Assembly: GCA_007570785.1 (NCBI GenBank)
Contig: ML664662.1
Location: 1,082,208-1,146,207 of the forward strand
Origin: Antilocapra americana
Taxonomy: Eukaryota; Chordata; Mammalia; Artiodactyla; Antilocapridae
Length of the DNA stretch: 64,000 nt
Direction: 5' to 3'
Of the stretch, positions 1 to 28,900 are shown one piece after another. The first letter of the stretch is position 1. Each line of letters opens with the position of its first letter. A program made the position numbers and the translations under genes. Below the pieces are notes generated by a model that saw only the letters and a program-made list of their open reading frames with translations, had not been told where the DNA came from and did no database searches.

Positions 1-464
1 TGATCTATCCATTGGTGTGAGTGGTGTATTAAAGTCTCCCACTATTATTGTGTTGTTGTTAATTCCCCTTTCATACTTGTTAGCATTTGCCTTACATATT
101 GTGGTGCTCCTATGTTGGGTGCATAAATATTTATAATTGTTATTTCTTCTTCTTGGACTGATCCTTTGATCATTATGTAATGTCCATCTTTATCTCTTTT
201 CACCGCCTTTATTTTAAAGTTTACTTTATCTGATATGAGTATTGCCACTCCTGCTTTCTTTTGGTCTTTATTTGCATGGAATATCTTTTTCCAGCCTTTA
301 ACTTTCAGTCTATATGTGTCCCTAGGTTTGAGGTGGGTCTCTTGTAGACAACATATATAGGGGTCTTGTTTCTGTATCCAATCAGCCAATCTTTGTCTTT
401 TGGTTAGGACATTCAACCCATTTACATTTAAGGTAATTATTGATAAGTATGATCCTGTTGCCAT
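1..464 (-). pseudogene. L1 ORF2p N-terminus (AP-like endonuclease), frameshifted and cut by the window edge
   Basis: It starts at ATG 462-464 with the endonuclease motifs SIITLNVNGL, CLQETH and IINIYAPN in order. The frame closes at 45 (MKGELTTTQ stop). Reading one frame over near position 60 recovers VGDFNTPLTPMD, the next endonuclease motif, so a one-base loss in the AAGGGGAATTAAC stretch explains the break. The reverse transcriptase domain lies outside the window. Confidence 0.88.
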
Positions 465-515
465 TTATGTTATTGTTTTGGGTTCGAGATTATATACCCC
501 ATCCATGTTTCCTAT

Positions 516-1436
516 CTAGGAAAGATCCTTTAGCATTCGTTGGAGGGCTGGTTTGGTGTTGCTGAATTCTCTCAGTTTCTGCTTGTCTGAAAAACTTTTG
601 AATTGTCCTTCAAATTTGAATGAGATCCTTGCTGGGTACAGTAATCGGGGTTGTAGATTGTTTTCTTCCATGACTTTAAGAATGCTCTGCCATTCCCTTC
701 TGGCCTGAAGCGTTTCTATTGAGAGATCAGCTGTTATCCTTATGGGATTCCCCTTGTGGGTTATTTTTTGCTTCTCCCTTGCTGCTTTTAATATTTGGTC
801 TTTGTATTTGATATTTGTTAATTTGATTAATATGTGTCTTGGGGTGTTCCACTTGGGGTTCATTCTATTTGGGACCCTCTGTGTTTCTTGGACTTGAGTG
901 GCTATTTTCTTCCCCAATTTAGGGAAGTTTTCAACAATTATCTCTTCAAGAATTTTTTGATGGTCTTTCTTTTTGTCTTCTTCTTCTGGGATTCCTATGA
1001 TTCAAATATTGGTGCGTTTAATACTGTCCCAGAGGTCTCTAAGATTGTCCTCATTTCTTTTAATTCTTTTTTCATTATTCCTTTCTGTTTCATTTATTTC
1101 TGCCATTCTGTCTTCTACCTCACTTATCCTGTCTTCTACCTCTGTTATTCTACTGTTGGTTCCCTCCAGGGTGTTTTTGATCTCATTTATTGCATTATAT
1201 ATTGTATTTTGACTCTTTTTCATTTCTTCTAAGTCCTTGTTAAAGCTTACCTGCATCTTCTCGATCCTTGCCTGCAGGTTATTGAACTGCAACTCCAACT
1301 TATTTTCCAGGTTTTGAATCATTTTCACTATCATTATTCGGAAATCAGGTAGACATCCTATCTCTTCATCTTTTGTTTGGTCTGGAGGACGTTTATCCTG
1401 TTCCTTTACCTGCTGGGTGTTTCTCTGCCTTTTCAT
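516..1436 (-). pseudogene. L1 ORF1p gene, broken by one internal stop
   Basis: The frame runs from ATG (1434-1436) to TAG (516-518), 307 codons, with a single in-frame TGA at 1002-1004 after residue 144. The N-terminal half has the heptad-rich coiled coil (NEIKNTLEGTNSRITEVEDR). The second half has the RNA-binding RRM/CTD-like region with REKQKITHKG and ADLSIETLQARREW. The stop sits where other ruminant L1s have CGA (Arg), so it fits CpG-to-TpG decay. ORF1p is the trimeric nucleic-acid chaperone of the L1 RNP. A truncated 144-aa coiled-coil product is all this copy could encode. Confidence 0.9.
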
Positions 1437-2578
1437 TTTGTTTATCTTGCTGTGTTATCCCTTTATTGTGGGGGTTCCTCACTATGGGAGGGGTTGGATG
1501 TGTCTTTTGTCAAAGTTTCCTGGTTGGGCTCTTAAGTGGTTCGTCCTGCTTGTTTTGGTGTCTTCTGTTTGCTGGCCTCTTCAGTGTCTATTCAGCGCTC
1601 TGGGGTTTGCCCCGCTCCTGGCGAGTGCGCTTTCCCCGTCCCCTCTGCTCAGGCTCTGGGTCTCTCGCCCGGCGAGGTTGGGGGCTGCGGTTTCTCCCCT
1701 CCCCCGGCCCAGCCGCTCAGTTTTCTCAGCGTGCAGCTGGGCGCGTCTTCTCAGGTGTGAGAAGCGCCGAACTCTGGCATTGACTGTCCAGAGTCCCCAG
1801 AGGTCTTGGCTAGCACCCAATTCTGCCTGCGGTTTGGGGGCAGAAGCCTCGCCAGGGCGCTCTCTGGCGGGGGCTGGGCCCGTCCGTAGCTCGCAGCCGC
1901 CCAGCTCCACCCCGCTGTCTCGCGCAGCGGACTGAGTCCTCGCTGCCCTTTGTTCTGTTCGTGAGCCTGGCTGGGGGTCTTCCTCTGGAAGGCTACGCGT
2001 GAGCCTGGCAGGGGGGTCTTCCTCGGGAAGGCTACCCAGCGGTCTATCTCTCGTTAGCACCCTCGGTTAGGACCCTCAGTCTGCCCCAGGCGTTCAATCT
2101 CAGTCCTCCCCCTAAGCTCGTGGCCCGGCCCGCCCTGAGCAGTCCACTGGCTCGTGGGGAATGGGGCGCCCGGGCCGCCGCTCCACTGAAGTTTGCGGTT
2201 AGAGACGTTCTCTAAGGGGCTTAACTATTTATCGGCTTCTACTCCCGGCTATTTTGCTCTCTGAGATTCGCCTCAGATCCCTCAGATCCGCCAGGGAGAA
2301 TGTTTCCTGACGTTCGAAAACCTTTATCTCTTTCGAGACTCCCCTTCCGAGATGAATCTCCGTCCCTGCCTCTTTGCCTCTCTTTTTACTTTTTTTTTTT
2401 TTGGTCCTACCTTCTTTCATAGGCAATGGGCTGTCTTTCTAGATGCCTGAAGTCCTCTGCCAGCATTCAGATGTTGTTTTATGGAGTTTGTTTGGTATTT
2501 AAATGTTCCTTTGGTGTATTTGTTGGGGTGAGTGTGGACTCCCCATCCTATTCCTCTGCCATCTTAGTTCCCCCTCCT
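1437..2578 (-). promoter_or_regulatory. L1 5'UTR / internal promoter region
   Basis: About 1.1 kb of C/G-rich, CpG-containing sequence precedes ORF1, as in full-length ruminant L1. By family knowledge this region carries the internal Pol II promoter. Long open frames here on both strands are composition artefacts. Whether it is still active cannot be judged. Confidence 0.75.
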
Positions 2579-2627
2579 CTGTTTAGGTTTTTACAATGTA
2601 AAATAAATGTAGTATTGAAATGAGACA

Positions 2628-3459
2628 AATTTTGAATCATTAACTTTATTTGTCACTCTTTATAGACATTGGTCCACTTCCACATAAAAAGTAGGGAGTA
2701 TCTACTTCCACTTAACATTCTATATAGAACAATTTTGTACCATAAACCAGAGTAACTTACACAAGGGGAAAAATGACCGAAATCATGCTCCAAGATGTCC
2801 CCCAAATGTTTTTGTGTATATGATTACAAGTGTCTTTTAACTCCACAAAGCTAGTTCCTTCTTAGATTAATGTAGTATGTTTAATACTCACACTTAACCA
2901 TTCAGCTCACCAAGCTTTCAGAAGAGATTTAAAAAAACAGCTATCATGTGTCAATCAGATGCAATTGAAAATGTGACTGACTGTGTAAGCACATTCGTAG
3001 TTAATAGCTGCTTGAAGTTAAAAACCTTTTCTTGTTTCAGAGATATTTACATTGAGACATTTACAAATGGTTCATAGTATATAACAGCCCAAATGTCACT
3101 TTTAACCTGTCCTGTGTAAGGAAGTTAAACATTCGAATTCAGTGCATTTTCCCAACATAAGTAACAAACTCTTCTAAATGTTTTACATTTATTACAGTGT
3201 ATGTTTCCAAATAGTAAATGGAATGAAATTAAATAGTTATATCATTGTATTTAAACATATTATGGAATCTATATCACACAACTCACATCAATACTATATA
3301 ATTCACTCTAAAAGAACATCACAGGCACACACAAAAGAGAACAAAATTGATTTTTTATGAAGTGTACTATCTAATTTAAACCTAACACTAAAAGATTTAT
3401 TTTAATGAAACAGCCAATTTTTAAAACCTCTTTCTTTCCAAGTTTGGCATAAGGAAAGT
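2628..3459 (-). other. ATP6AP2: ATP6AP2 3' untranslated region
   Basis: This AT-rich sequence contains no recognisable transposon from the stop codon to about 20 nt past an AATAAA. I recognise several stretches as those of the human ATP6AP2 3'UTR, including the GTGACAAATAAAGTTAATGAT terminal block. The cleavage point is inferred from the signal position, not seen. Confidence 0.8.
2645..2650 (-). terminator. ATP6AP2: ATP6AP2 polyadenylation signal AATAAA
   Basis: The minus strand reads GACAAATAAAGTTAATGA here, matching the end of the orthologous mRNA. Other AATAAA or ATTAAA-like hexamers occur nearer the stop, so shorter isoforms are possible. Confidence 0.75.
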
Positions 3460-21425
<17,966 letters not shown>

Positions 21426-21660
21426 GGTTCCGCGGCGGCTGTAGCAGCGCAGGGCGACGCGGAACCGGCCAGCAGGACGCTACCGACCACCGCAGCACGA
21501 GGGGGTGACAAGCTCGGGCTCGCCCTGACTCCCAAAGCCCGCCCTGTCGTCGCCTCCGCTAGGACGGTCGCCGCCTTCTCCACCAATCCCTAGCTACGCC
21601 GTGGTTTGCGGGAGGGACGTAGCTTGGGAAACGTCAGAGCGATGGGCGGAGCCTAACATG

Positions 21661-22040
21661 ATGGATGGAAGGTCCTGCCAATGTCAGGCAACGATCGCCG
21701 AGTCGGGCAGTCCCTCCCCCGGCCCGTGACGAAGGGTCATGAGATGGAGGGTAGGGCTCGGGATCTGCTGCTGAGGGAAAAGGATGGAACCTGTCAAGGG
21801 GTGCAGAGAGCCCCAGAGAGGCCACATGGTGGGGCTGCCTCCCGGGTGCGGACCCTTTCGCCAGTTTCGAGGGACGGTCTCCTACCAGGGTGTCTGTCGC
21901 GGTCGTGTGGTCCCGCCCCCCTAGGGGTGCAGCTGTGAAAGCTGCAAGGCTGGTTTGGGTTTCGCTCTAACAATTACACAGATGCTGAGCACCTGCTTGG
22001 AGGAAGCCAGGCGCCTCGGGAAATCCCAGCACTCCAAGTA
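21661..22040. other. GC-rich flank upstream of the ATP6AP2 promoter
   Basis: CpG-containing single-copy-looking sequence continues to about 21930, without a recognisable exon or repeat. Confidence 0.6.
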
Positions 22041-22229
22041 GGGGTGCCAGATAAACTACAGGACGCCCAGTTACGCTTGAATTTCAGATAAACAACGAAT
22101 AATTTTTAGGATAAACGTCGTGAATATTTCATGGGACATACTTAAACTAAAAAAAAAGTAATTTGTTGTGTATCTGAAATTCAAATATAACTGGGCATCC
22201 TACATTCTGATTTGCTAAACCTGGCAACC
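22041..22229 (+). mobile_element. Palindromic MITE, MER53-like DNA transposon
   Basis: The 189-bp block is nearly its own complement. GGTGCCAGATAAACTACAGG at the left pairs with CTGATTTGCTAAACCTGGCAACC at the right, and TTGAATTTCAGATAAACAAC pairs with TGTGTATCTGAAATTCAA. Arms are about 85 bp. Non-autonomous, no coding capacity. The family name is from memory. Confidence 0.8.
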
Positions 22230-23721
22230 TGAAGACTTATTGATCTACCCAAGAGTTAATCACATTAGTTAATTACTTCCTTCATCCATCCTTTAATATG
22301 TGAAGGCTAGACATAACTAATTTGGCCAGTATCCTCCCTTCTCACATCTCATGGGTTGTTTTTTTAACCTCGATATGAAGCAAGAAGTGACAGTGTATCA
22401 ACTGTGTTCAGAAAACAGCTGATGGCCTTGACAGACGAATGTGGTTTCAATATGCATGGATAGGAGTTACTTCAGGTAGCAAAAACACTATGACAGGAAG
22501 AAAGCCCATCAGGTTAAGCATTAACTGTTTAAGTTCAAAACATCAACTCTAAAATCACTGACTTGAAAAAAAATATCAATAAGAATTTAATCATTTTTAA
22601 AAAATTCATTTTTAAGCATGATGGAATCGTTTCTCTTCATATCAACTAAAATTTCTTTGTGCATCTTACTACATGTTGTAGAACATGTTCTAGACAAAAG
22701 TCCTAAAAAAAATTTGTCTAAACTTTATTTAGGGACATAATCAGCTAAAAGTAGAGCACAACTCTTGCAATTTCATCCAGCCTGAAAAACGGGGAGAGGA
22801 GTGAATTTTTCTGTTCTTGAAAGAGTTCTAGGACATTCTTATTTCTTTTAATTTGAAGTAGACCAAAAATAATATAAATAGACTGGAACATAATATAAAC
22901 CCTGCCTATTCCTCCCCACCCAGGATACCTCAAAATCTCACAATCTTTCATACTCTGTCTTGAGAAATAACGTCCTTTTTTTGAATCAAGGGTGAATAGC
23001 TTATCCTTTAAATCTAAGACCCCTTTACATCTGAGGTCTCAGAGGGGCATTGCTGCTGCTTATAGCCTTGAAATTCAGCAGGCTAAATGCTGTAGGAAGG
23101 CTTCTCCTTGTATCATAGATTGAGAGGTTGAAACCTGGGGGAGGGCATATGTACTCAAGGTCACATTCTGAGTCCTCAGCAGTTCTGCTTTGTGAACACA
23201 ACCCTTCTGATTCAATCTTTAGTGCTCAGTAAACAACTGGTGATGTGCAGTTAACTTTTCCCACTGAAGCATTTCAAGATGGATACGTGTGCCCAGGATA
23301 ATATTTGAAGTAATGACCCATGTGTTAGCCTAAAAGAAACCTCCCCCCATTCTTGGCACACCTCTCCTCGCAGGCCAAATAGCCAGGACTCCAGCCATCT
23401 ACTGCCCTGAGGGGAGGACTCTTGGAGAAGAACCAGAAAACAAAAATGTCAAATTCCTGCTTTTTGAGTTCCAAAAGGAGAGGGCCAGAGAGAAGACTTG
23501 AAGAAACACATAATATAGTTTGCTTCTCTAACTCTGCATCCCACCCCCTACCCACCCGCCATTAATTCCAGCAGTGAGTTCTGAGTGATCCCAGAGAGAC
23601 CATGGTGAGATGGTCTGGTCCCTGTAAATCAGCCATCAGGGAGCCCTGTGGAGCCCTGCTCAATGAAAATTAAGGATTTTTTTCCCAAAAGACACAATAT
23701 GCAGAATAGAAAAGTGATTGT
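22230..23721. other. Intergenic, no recognisable feature
   Basis: No gene or repeat was recognised by eye. Short open frames here lack family signatures. Confidence 0.6.
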
Positions 23722-23850
23722 GAGCTGAACCCTGTGTAAATAACCTGAGATTTTACATCCCATTTGAAAGAGGAAAGGGGGAAAACCTTCTTTTCATACG
23801 GTTCAGTTCCAAACTAGCAGGACCCAGTTGACAGAGCACCTTGGAAAAGG
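23722..23850 (+). repeat. Direct repeat copy A (about 130 bp)
   Basis: It begins GTGAGCTGAACCCTGTGTAA and ends near ACAGAGCACCTTGGAAA. It aligns end to end with 26491-26617 at roughly 85-90% identity. I do not recognise it as a named repeat. Confidence 0.85.
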
Positions 23851-23999
23851 AAATCTGAATAAAGTATGGATTCTAGTCAATAATAACGTATTAATATCAC
23901 TATTGGTTCATTAATAGCAACAAATGTGCCCTACTAATGTAAGCTGTTGATATAAGGAAAACTGAATGTGAGGTATATGGAATATCTTCTCAATTCTTC

Positions 24000-24570
24000 T
24001 CAATCTAAAATGTTCTGAAAAATAAAGCAAATTAAAAAACCCCATAAAGTGAAAATACAAGTCCCCAAATGGGAGAAAGTGGAAATTGCTCCTACAAATC
24101 AGTAAGACAGAGACAACCTGATAGAAAAATGGGCGACTGACTTGAATAGATACTTTACAGAAGAATAAATACAAAAGACCAGCCACTGTATAAAAACATG
24201 CTCAACTGCATTAATAGTTAGGGAAATGCAAATCTGAAACCACGAGATATCAACACAACACTTGACTGGCAAAAATTTAGAAGTCTGACCATGCCAAGTG
24301 TAGGCAAGGATGTGAATCAGCTGAAACTCTCATAACATGGAGGTGGAAGTATAAACTGGAAAAACAGTTTTTGAAAACATTGCCTTGTCTATTAAAGCTG
24401 AAGAAATACCAAACTTATGACCCAGCAGCTCTATTCCTTAGAAGAAATACTATAGGAATATGCACTTACATATTAATAATAAATTATGGTATTTTGACTA
24501 AATAAATTGTGGTATATATTTCACACAATGGGATACTATATCATAATGAAAGTGAATACATATAAATAAC
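24000..24570 (+). mobile_element. Old L1 3' portion
   Basis: AACAATGGGCGACTGA-type phrases, ACAGAAGAATAAATACAAAA, GGGAAATGCAAATCTGAAAC and ACTTATGACCCAGCAGCTCT mark the end of ORF2, followed by 3'UTR. Confidence 0.8.
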
Positions 24571-24785
24571 AGATTATGTATTATATATTACATTTATACT
24601 ATATAAAAATAAGGAATGAACAGTTTGACTCCATTTATATAAACCAGGCAAAAAGAAAGTATACTGTTTATGGATGCAGCATAGATGGTCAAAGTATAAA
24701 GAAAAGCAAGGAAATGATTGCCATAAAAATGCCATACAAGTTATCTATGGGGTGGTAGAGAGGGGGATATGTCTAGAAGGGACAT

Positions 24786-24910
24786 GCAGGACTTTGCTGG
24801 CGATCCAGCAGTTATGACTGCGCTTCCCATGCAGGGGGTGTGGGTTTTATCCCTCATTGGGAAGCTAAGGTCCCATATGCTGTGCAATGTGGCCAAGAAA
24901 TTTTAAAAAA
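24786..24910 (+). mobile_element. CHR-type tRNA-Glu SINE
   Basis: CATGCAGGAC... head with GGGTTTTATCCCTCATTGGG and GCTAAGGTCCCATATGCTGT. Confidence 0.75.
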
Positions 24911-25903
24911 TATTTGTAAAGGGGCATGCAGAAGGATTTTGGGAGGTTGGTCATTTCATAATGACCTAGGTGGATATTGTTACACTAGTGTTCACTTCAT
25001 TATTATCGATATTTTGAACACTGATGTTGTATGTGTATTTGTGTTATATTTGACAATAAAAAAGGTTTTAAAAATCTAGCTTGCTTCTTGGAATCTTGAG
25101 GAGCTGTATCTCCCTTTGACTTGGTAGGAATTATTTGTATTCGATTTCAGCTTGTGTTTAGAAATTCTTGTGTTTACAAAACATGTCTTCAGTGAGGGTG
25201 GAAGTTTCCAAAGAAAGGCCAGTTGTGGTTGGCATGTTTACAGCTGTCTTAACAAGAGATCTTAGAGACGATATCTACTATGGGAATTCACTACAGGGCA
25301 AAATCCAAGCTTCAGCCTCCCAGTCTGAGAACCCCAGTTTTGTCAGTGTCCCAGAGGGAATCTGACTCCATGACCTTGACCCCAAACAATAAAGTTGTAG
25401 GTTCTTAATGGTGCAAATACCATTTTTGACATATATAAGTACATGGTAGTCTGCATATTCATGACAACCTGGTCAGCGTATTCTCTCCAAAAATGCAAGT
25501 GACATAGGAATCCTAGTTACCCAAAACCAACTTGGTGAGTATGCAACCGCAGCAAATATTTAACACATGAGGTTAAATGAAGAAATACTAAAGGAATTCT
25601 GCTGTACCCATCTCCATAGATGGAACACACCTGCTGGGAAGACTGGATGTTTGCACTCAGACTGACAGAGTACTATAATAAGCCCCCTTTGGGGGATGAT
25701 TGTACAGACCATACCTCTCCATTTGGGAGAACTTCCCACCCCCTCCCATGGTTTCCACTGTATTTTCCTGATTAAACTCTGAGACAGAGTACAATCTTAT
25801 TTCCAAGTTTCATCTCATTGAGTCCCTGGTTACTGACTTCCATGGCTTTGCATTAGTTCTCTCCATTCCCCCTCATGAAAAACCTAATCAAAAGCACCAG
25901 GTT
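24911..25903. other. Intergenic, no firm feature
   Basis: 25560-25850 has a CCTGATTAAACTCTGAGACA stretch that could be LTR-derived, but I cannot support a family. Otherwise nothing seen. Confidence 0.4.
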
Positions 25904-26132
25904 GGGACTTCCCTGGTAGCGTAGTGGATAAGAATCTGCCTGCCAATGCAGGGGACACGGGTTCAATCCTCGCTCTGGGAAGATTTCACATGGCATGGAG
26001 AAACCAAGCCTGTGCACCACAACTACTGAGACCATGCCCCCATAGAGACTGTGCACTGCAACAAAGAGGAGCCCCCACTCTCCATAACTAGAGAAAGTCT
26101 GTGCAAAGCAACAAAGACCCAGTGGGGCCAAA
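25904..26132 (+). mobile_element. CHR-type tRNA-Glu SINE with target duplication
   Basis: GGGACTTCCCTGGTAGCGTA head with an A-rich tail. AAAAGCACCA flanks it at 25890-25899 and 26133-26142. Confidence 0.93.
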
Positions 26133-26214
26133 AAAAGCACCATGTCCTCTGAATCTATGATGACAGAGCCATAATGTTCCTTATCCGAGGGAAGTAGACT
26201 GAGAAGGGGCACAA

Positions 26215-26360
26215 GGGAACTTTCTGGGGTGATGAAAATGTTCTGTATGTTGATCTGGACAGTGGTGACATGGGAGATATGCCTAGATGAGAATATAACA
26301 AGCTGTTCACTTCAGACTCATGCATTTTATGGCATGTAAATTACACCTACAATATTTTAA
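26215..26360 (+). mobile_element. L1 3'-tail-like fragment
   Basis: TTCTGGGGTGATGAAAATGT and CATGCATTTTATGGCATGTA are standard old L1 tail phrases. Confidence 0.7.
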
Positions 26361-26490
26361 GAGTATTCTCAGATTGCACCTAGTGGATGACCATATTTAG
26401 GCTAAACTAAATAGAAGTTGCTTAATTTGTTCATTTACTCATTCATTCATATATCCAGCGTTGGATGTTTACAGTGTGCTCCATGAACTT

Positions 26491-26617
26491 GGAGCTGAAC
26501 CCTGTGTAAATAACCTTAGATTTCACATCCCATTTGAAGGGGGAAAGGGGAAAAACTTCTTTTCATATGGTTCAGCTCCAAGTTAGCAGGATCTAGTTGA
26601 CAGAGCACTTTGAAAAC
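26491..26617 (+). repeat. Direct repeat copy B (about 130 bp)
   Basis: GGAGCTGAACCCTGTGTAAA start. Second copy of the 23722-23850 sequence, 2.77 kb away on the same strand. Confidence 0.85.
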
Positions 26618-26637
26618 ACTCAACATTGGATATATGA

Positions 26638-26949
26638 GAACTTCCTGATGGTACAGTGGATAGGAATCCAACACAGGGGAGATGGGTTTGATCCCTGGTC
26701 CAGGAAGAGTCCACATGCTACAGAGCAACTAAGCCTAACTAAGCTCCAGAGTGCCACAACTACTGAGTCTGTGTGCTGCAACTACTGAAGCCTGGGTGCC
26801 TAGAGCCTGCGCTCGGCAACAAGAGAAGCCACTGCAATGAGAAGCCCACGCACAGCAAGGAAGAGCAGCCCTCGCTCACCTCAACTAGAGAAGGCCCTCA
26901 TGTAGCAATGAAGACCCAGTACAACCAATAAGTAAATAATTTGTTAGAA
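26638..26949 (+). mobile_element. CHR-type tRNA-Glu SINE with 13-bp target duplication
   Basis: GAACTTCCTGATGGTACAGT head. ATTGGATATATGA flanks it at 26625-26637 and 26950-26962, perfectly matched. Confidence 0.93.
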
Positions 26950-26999
26950 ATTGGATATATGAATGAATGAATGGGTGAACAACTTAACAAATGATGCCT

Positions 27000-27562
27000 T
27001 CTATTCATACACAAAGTGTTGGAGAGAATCTTCTGCTAGTGAAGTGATCACAGCAAGTTCAATTCCCAGATAATCACATAGGCAAGGCCATACTTTGCCC
27101 ACAACTGTTTTCAAGACAGTTTCTGAAACTGACAGGAGCTGGCTGGAATGCTGGGTCACCTGATCAGGCCCCTGGTCCTCTATATCCCCCACTGATTCCC
27201 TTTCTATCTTTTCTGCCATCCTCATTCTGCTTTGGACCCATGGATTACTCCTCACTCTTTCTCTTCATCATACCCTGGTTCTGTTGCCTCTCAGGCCTTT
27301 TCTTGGGACTACTGGACAAAACCCAGATCCCAGAAGCATGTGATTGCCTGCCTTCTCTTCCTATAATGGGTTGCTGATTATAGGTGTGGAAATTTCCCTA
27401 CCCTGGGGACTGGCACTCAGCTGGGCCCCCAGACCTGCCTGATCATTCTTTCTCCAGACCTAGTCACTGCCTCCTCTCTCCCTCCCCGGCCCCCACAACT
27501 ACTGAAAGCTTCCAGCAAACATCTTAAAGCCCCCGCTCTTTGGGAGACCACAAAGAGCTCTA
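27000..27562. other. Intergenic, no recognisable feature
   Basis: Nothing recognised by eye. Confidence 0.5.
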
Positions 27563-27795
27563 GGGCTTCCCTGGTGGCTCAGATGGTGAAGAATCTGCCT
27601 GCCATGTGGGAAGACCTGGGCTCGATCCCTGGGTAGGGAAGATCCCCTCAGTGGGGAAGATCCTCTGGATAAAGGAATGGCAACCCACTCCAGTATTCCT
27701 GCCTGGAGAATTCCATGGACAGACGAGCCTGGTGGACTACAGTCCATGGGGTCACAAAGAGTTGGATGCGACTGGGCATCTAACACTTTCACTCC
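27563..27795 (+). mobile_element. Bov-tA SINE
   Basis: GGGCTTCCCTGGTGGCTCAG head through AGTTGGATGCGACTGGGCAT. A short internal duplication of GGGAAGATCC is present near 27637-27662. Confidence 0.95.
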
Positions 27796-28396
27796 TACCT
27801 AGCTCCAGCCTGCTGTTGGGCATCTATCCTGCTGCCCATAAGGGGAAAGAGTCTAGACTCAGGAGTGTGCATTGATCATTACTGACCAATTACCAGCATC
27901 AGGAAAAGTAACTGTGCTCCCTCTTCTTCCATCACCTCTGGCAGCTACTTGCCCTTCCTTATGAATGTGGTGAGTTATGAATGAAAAATCTCCAGTCTCC
28001 AGAAACCCTCACTCAACCTCAGAGGGTCACACCAGGAACCCTGCACACAGCAGCCTATGGGGGCGCCTTGCACTGACCTGCTCTGGGTCGTTAGTGAGAG
28101 CCCAGAGGGGAGCATGGGAGCCTGGCTTTGCACCTCAGGCATGCACCAACCCACTCCCACCCACATCTTGAGTGTCCTGAGTTCCAGGGCATGCTGGGTG
28201 GGGTTCCCAGGGCAGAGGAGAGGAGGGCAGATGGGACTCACCCTCATGTTTCTAACTCACCTGGTGTTCAGACTCCTGGTTTGGCCTTCGCTCCCTCTTT
28301 TGTTCACTGTTGCACTGTCTCTTGGTGCCCCATTCCACCTTCCAGTTACAGAAGGTTTGTTTGCTTGTTTGAGGACATTTGAAATTTGAGAACAGG
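27796..28396. other. Intergenic, no recognisable feature
   Basis: Moderately GC-rich unassigned sequence. Open frames on both strands lack family signatures. Confidence 0.5.
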
Positions 28397-28670
28397 ACTT
28401 CCTTGGTGGTCCAGTGGTTAAGAATTCACTTGCCAATGTAGGGTACACGAGTTCAATCCCTGGTCCAGCAAGATTCCACATGCTGCAGGGCAACTAAGTC
28501 TGTGAGCTACAACTACTAAAGCCTGTGCTCTGTAGAGACCATGCTTCACAACAAGAGAAGCCACTGAAATGAGAAGCCTGTGCACTGCCACTACAGAAGT
28601 AGCCCCCACTCACTGCAACTAGAGAAAGCCTGAGCGCAGCCACAAAGACCCAGCACAGCCACAGATAATT
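28397..28670 (+). mobile_element. CHR-type tRNA-Glu SINE
   Basis: GGACTTCCTTGGTGGTCCAG head through GACCCAGCACAGCCACAG, full length. Confidence 0.93.
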
Positions 28671-28679
28671 TATTTAAAA

Positions 28680-28900
28680 ATTTGACAATAGTTTGAGGTG
28701 TCCTGAAAAGTAGCAAAGACAGTATACACAGAGATTTCCCACATACCCCATACCCAGTTTCCCCTATTGTTAACTTCTTATGTTACTTTGGTGTATATTT
28801 GTCACAACTAATGAACCAACATTAATGCATTATGATGAACCAAAGTCCATACTTTATTCAGATTCCCTCACTATGGACCTAAAACTGGAATTTTGAATCA
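28680..28900. mobile_element. Old L1-type fragment
   Basis: AAGACAGTATACACAGAGAT and TTTCCCACATACCCCATACC resemble a common mammalian L1 piece. The orientation is uncertain. Confidence 0.5.

Larger units (their letters stand above)
1..2578 (-). mobile_element. Bovine-type L1 LINE, 5' half, continuing beyond the left edge
   Basis: The minus strand reads GGAGGGGGAACTAAGATGGC at about 2560-2578, the typical 5' end of ruminant L1. Then comes a GC-rich 5'UTR (1437-2578), ORF1 (516-1436), a 51-nt spacer and the ORF2 start (464 downward). The order and sizes suggest an insertion that was full length at its 5' end, but the 3' end and target-site duplication are outside the window. Both ORFs are damaged, so the element is presumably dead. 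It lies about 50 bp beyond the ATP6AP2 poly(A) site, on the same strand. Confidence 0.93.
26421..26988. repeat. Imperfect 43-bp inverted repeats around repeat copy B, right arm split by a SINE
   Basis: The left arm 26421-26463 complements the right arm (26621-26637 joined to 26963-26988) at 35/43 positions. The shared core is GGATATATGAATGAATGA. The arms enclose about 157 bp, most of it repeat copy B. The SINE and one copy of its target duplication interrupt the right arm. They could be L2-tail remnants in opposite orientation or the ends of an old DNA element. Confidence 0.6.

Noticed and set aside
834..1232. Hydrophobic 132-codon plus-strand frame
   Set aside because: It is the antisense shadow of the L1 ORF1 coiled-coil region.
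1373..2060. Overlapping 130-170-codon frames on both strands
   Set aside because: They lie in the GC-rich L1 5'UTR and have no protein-family signature.
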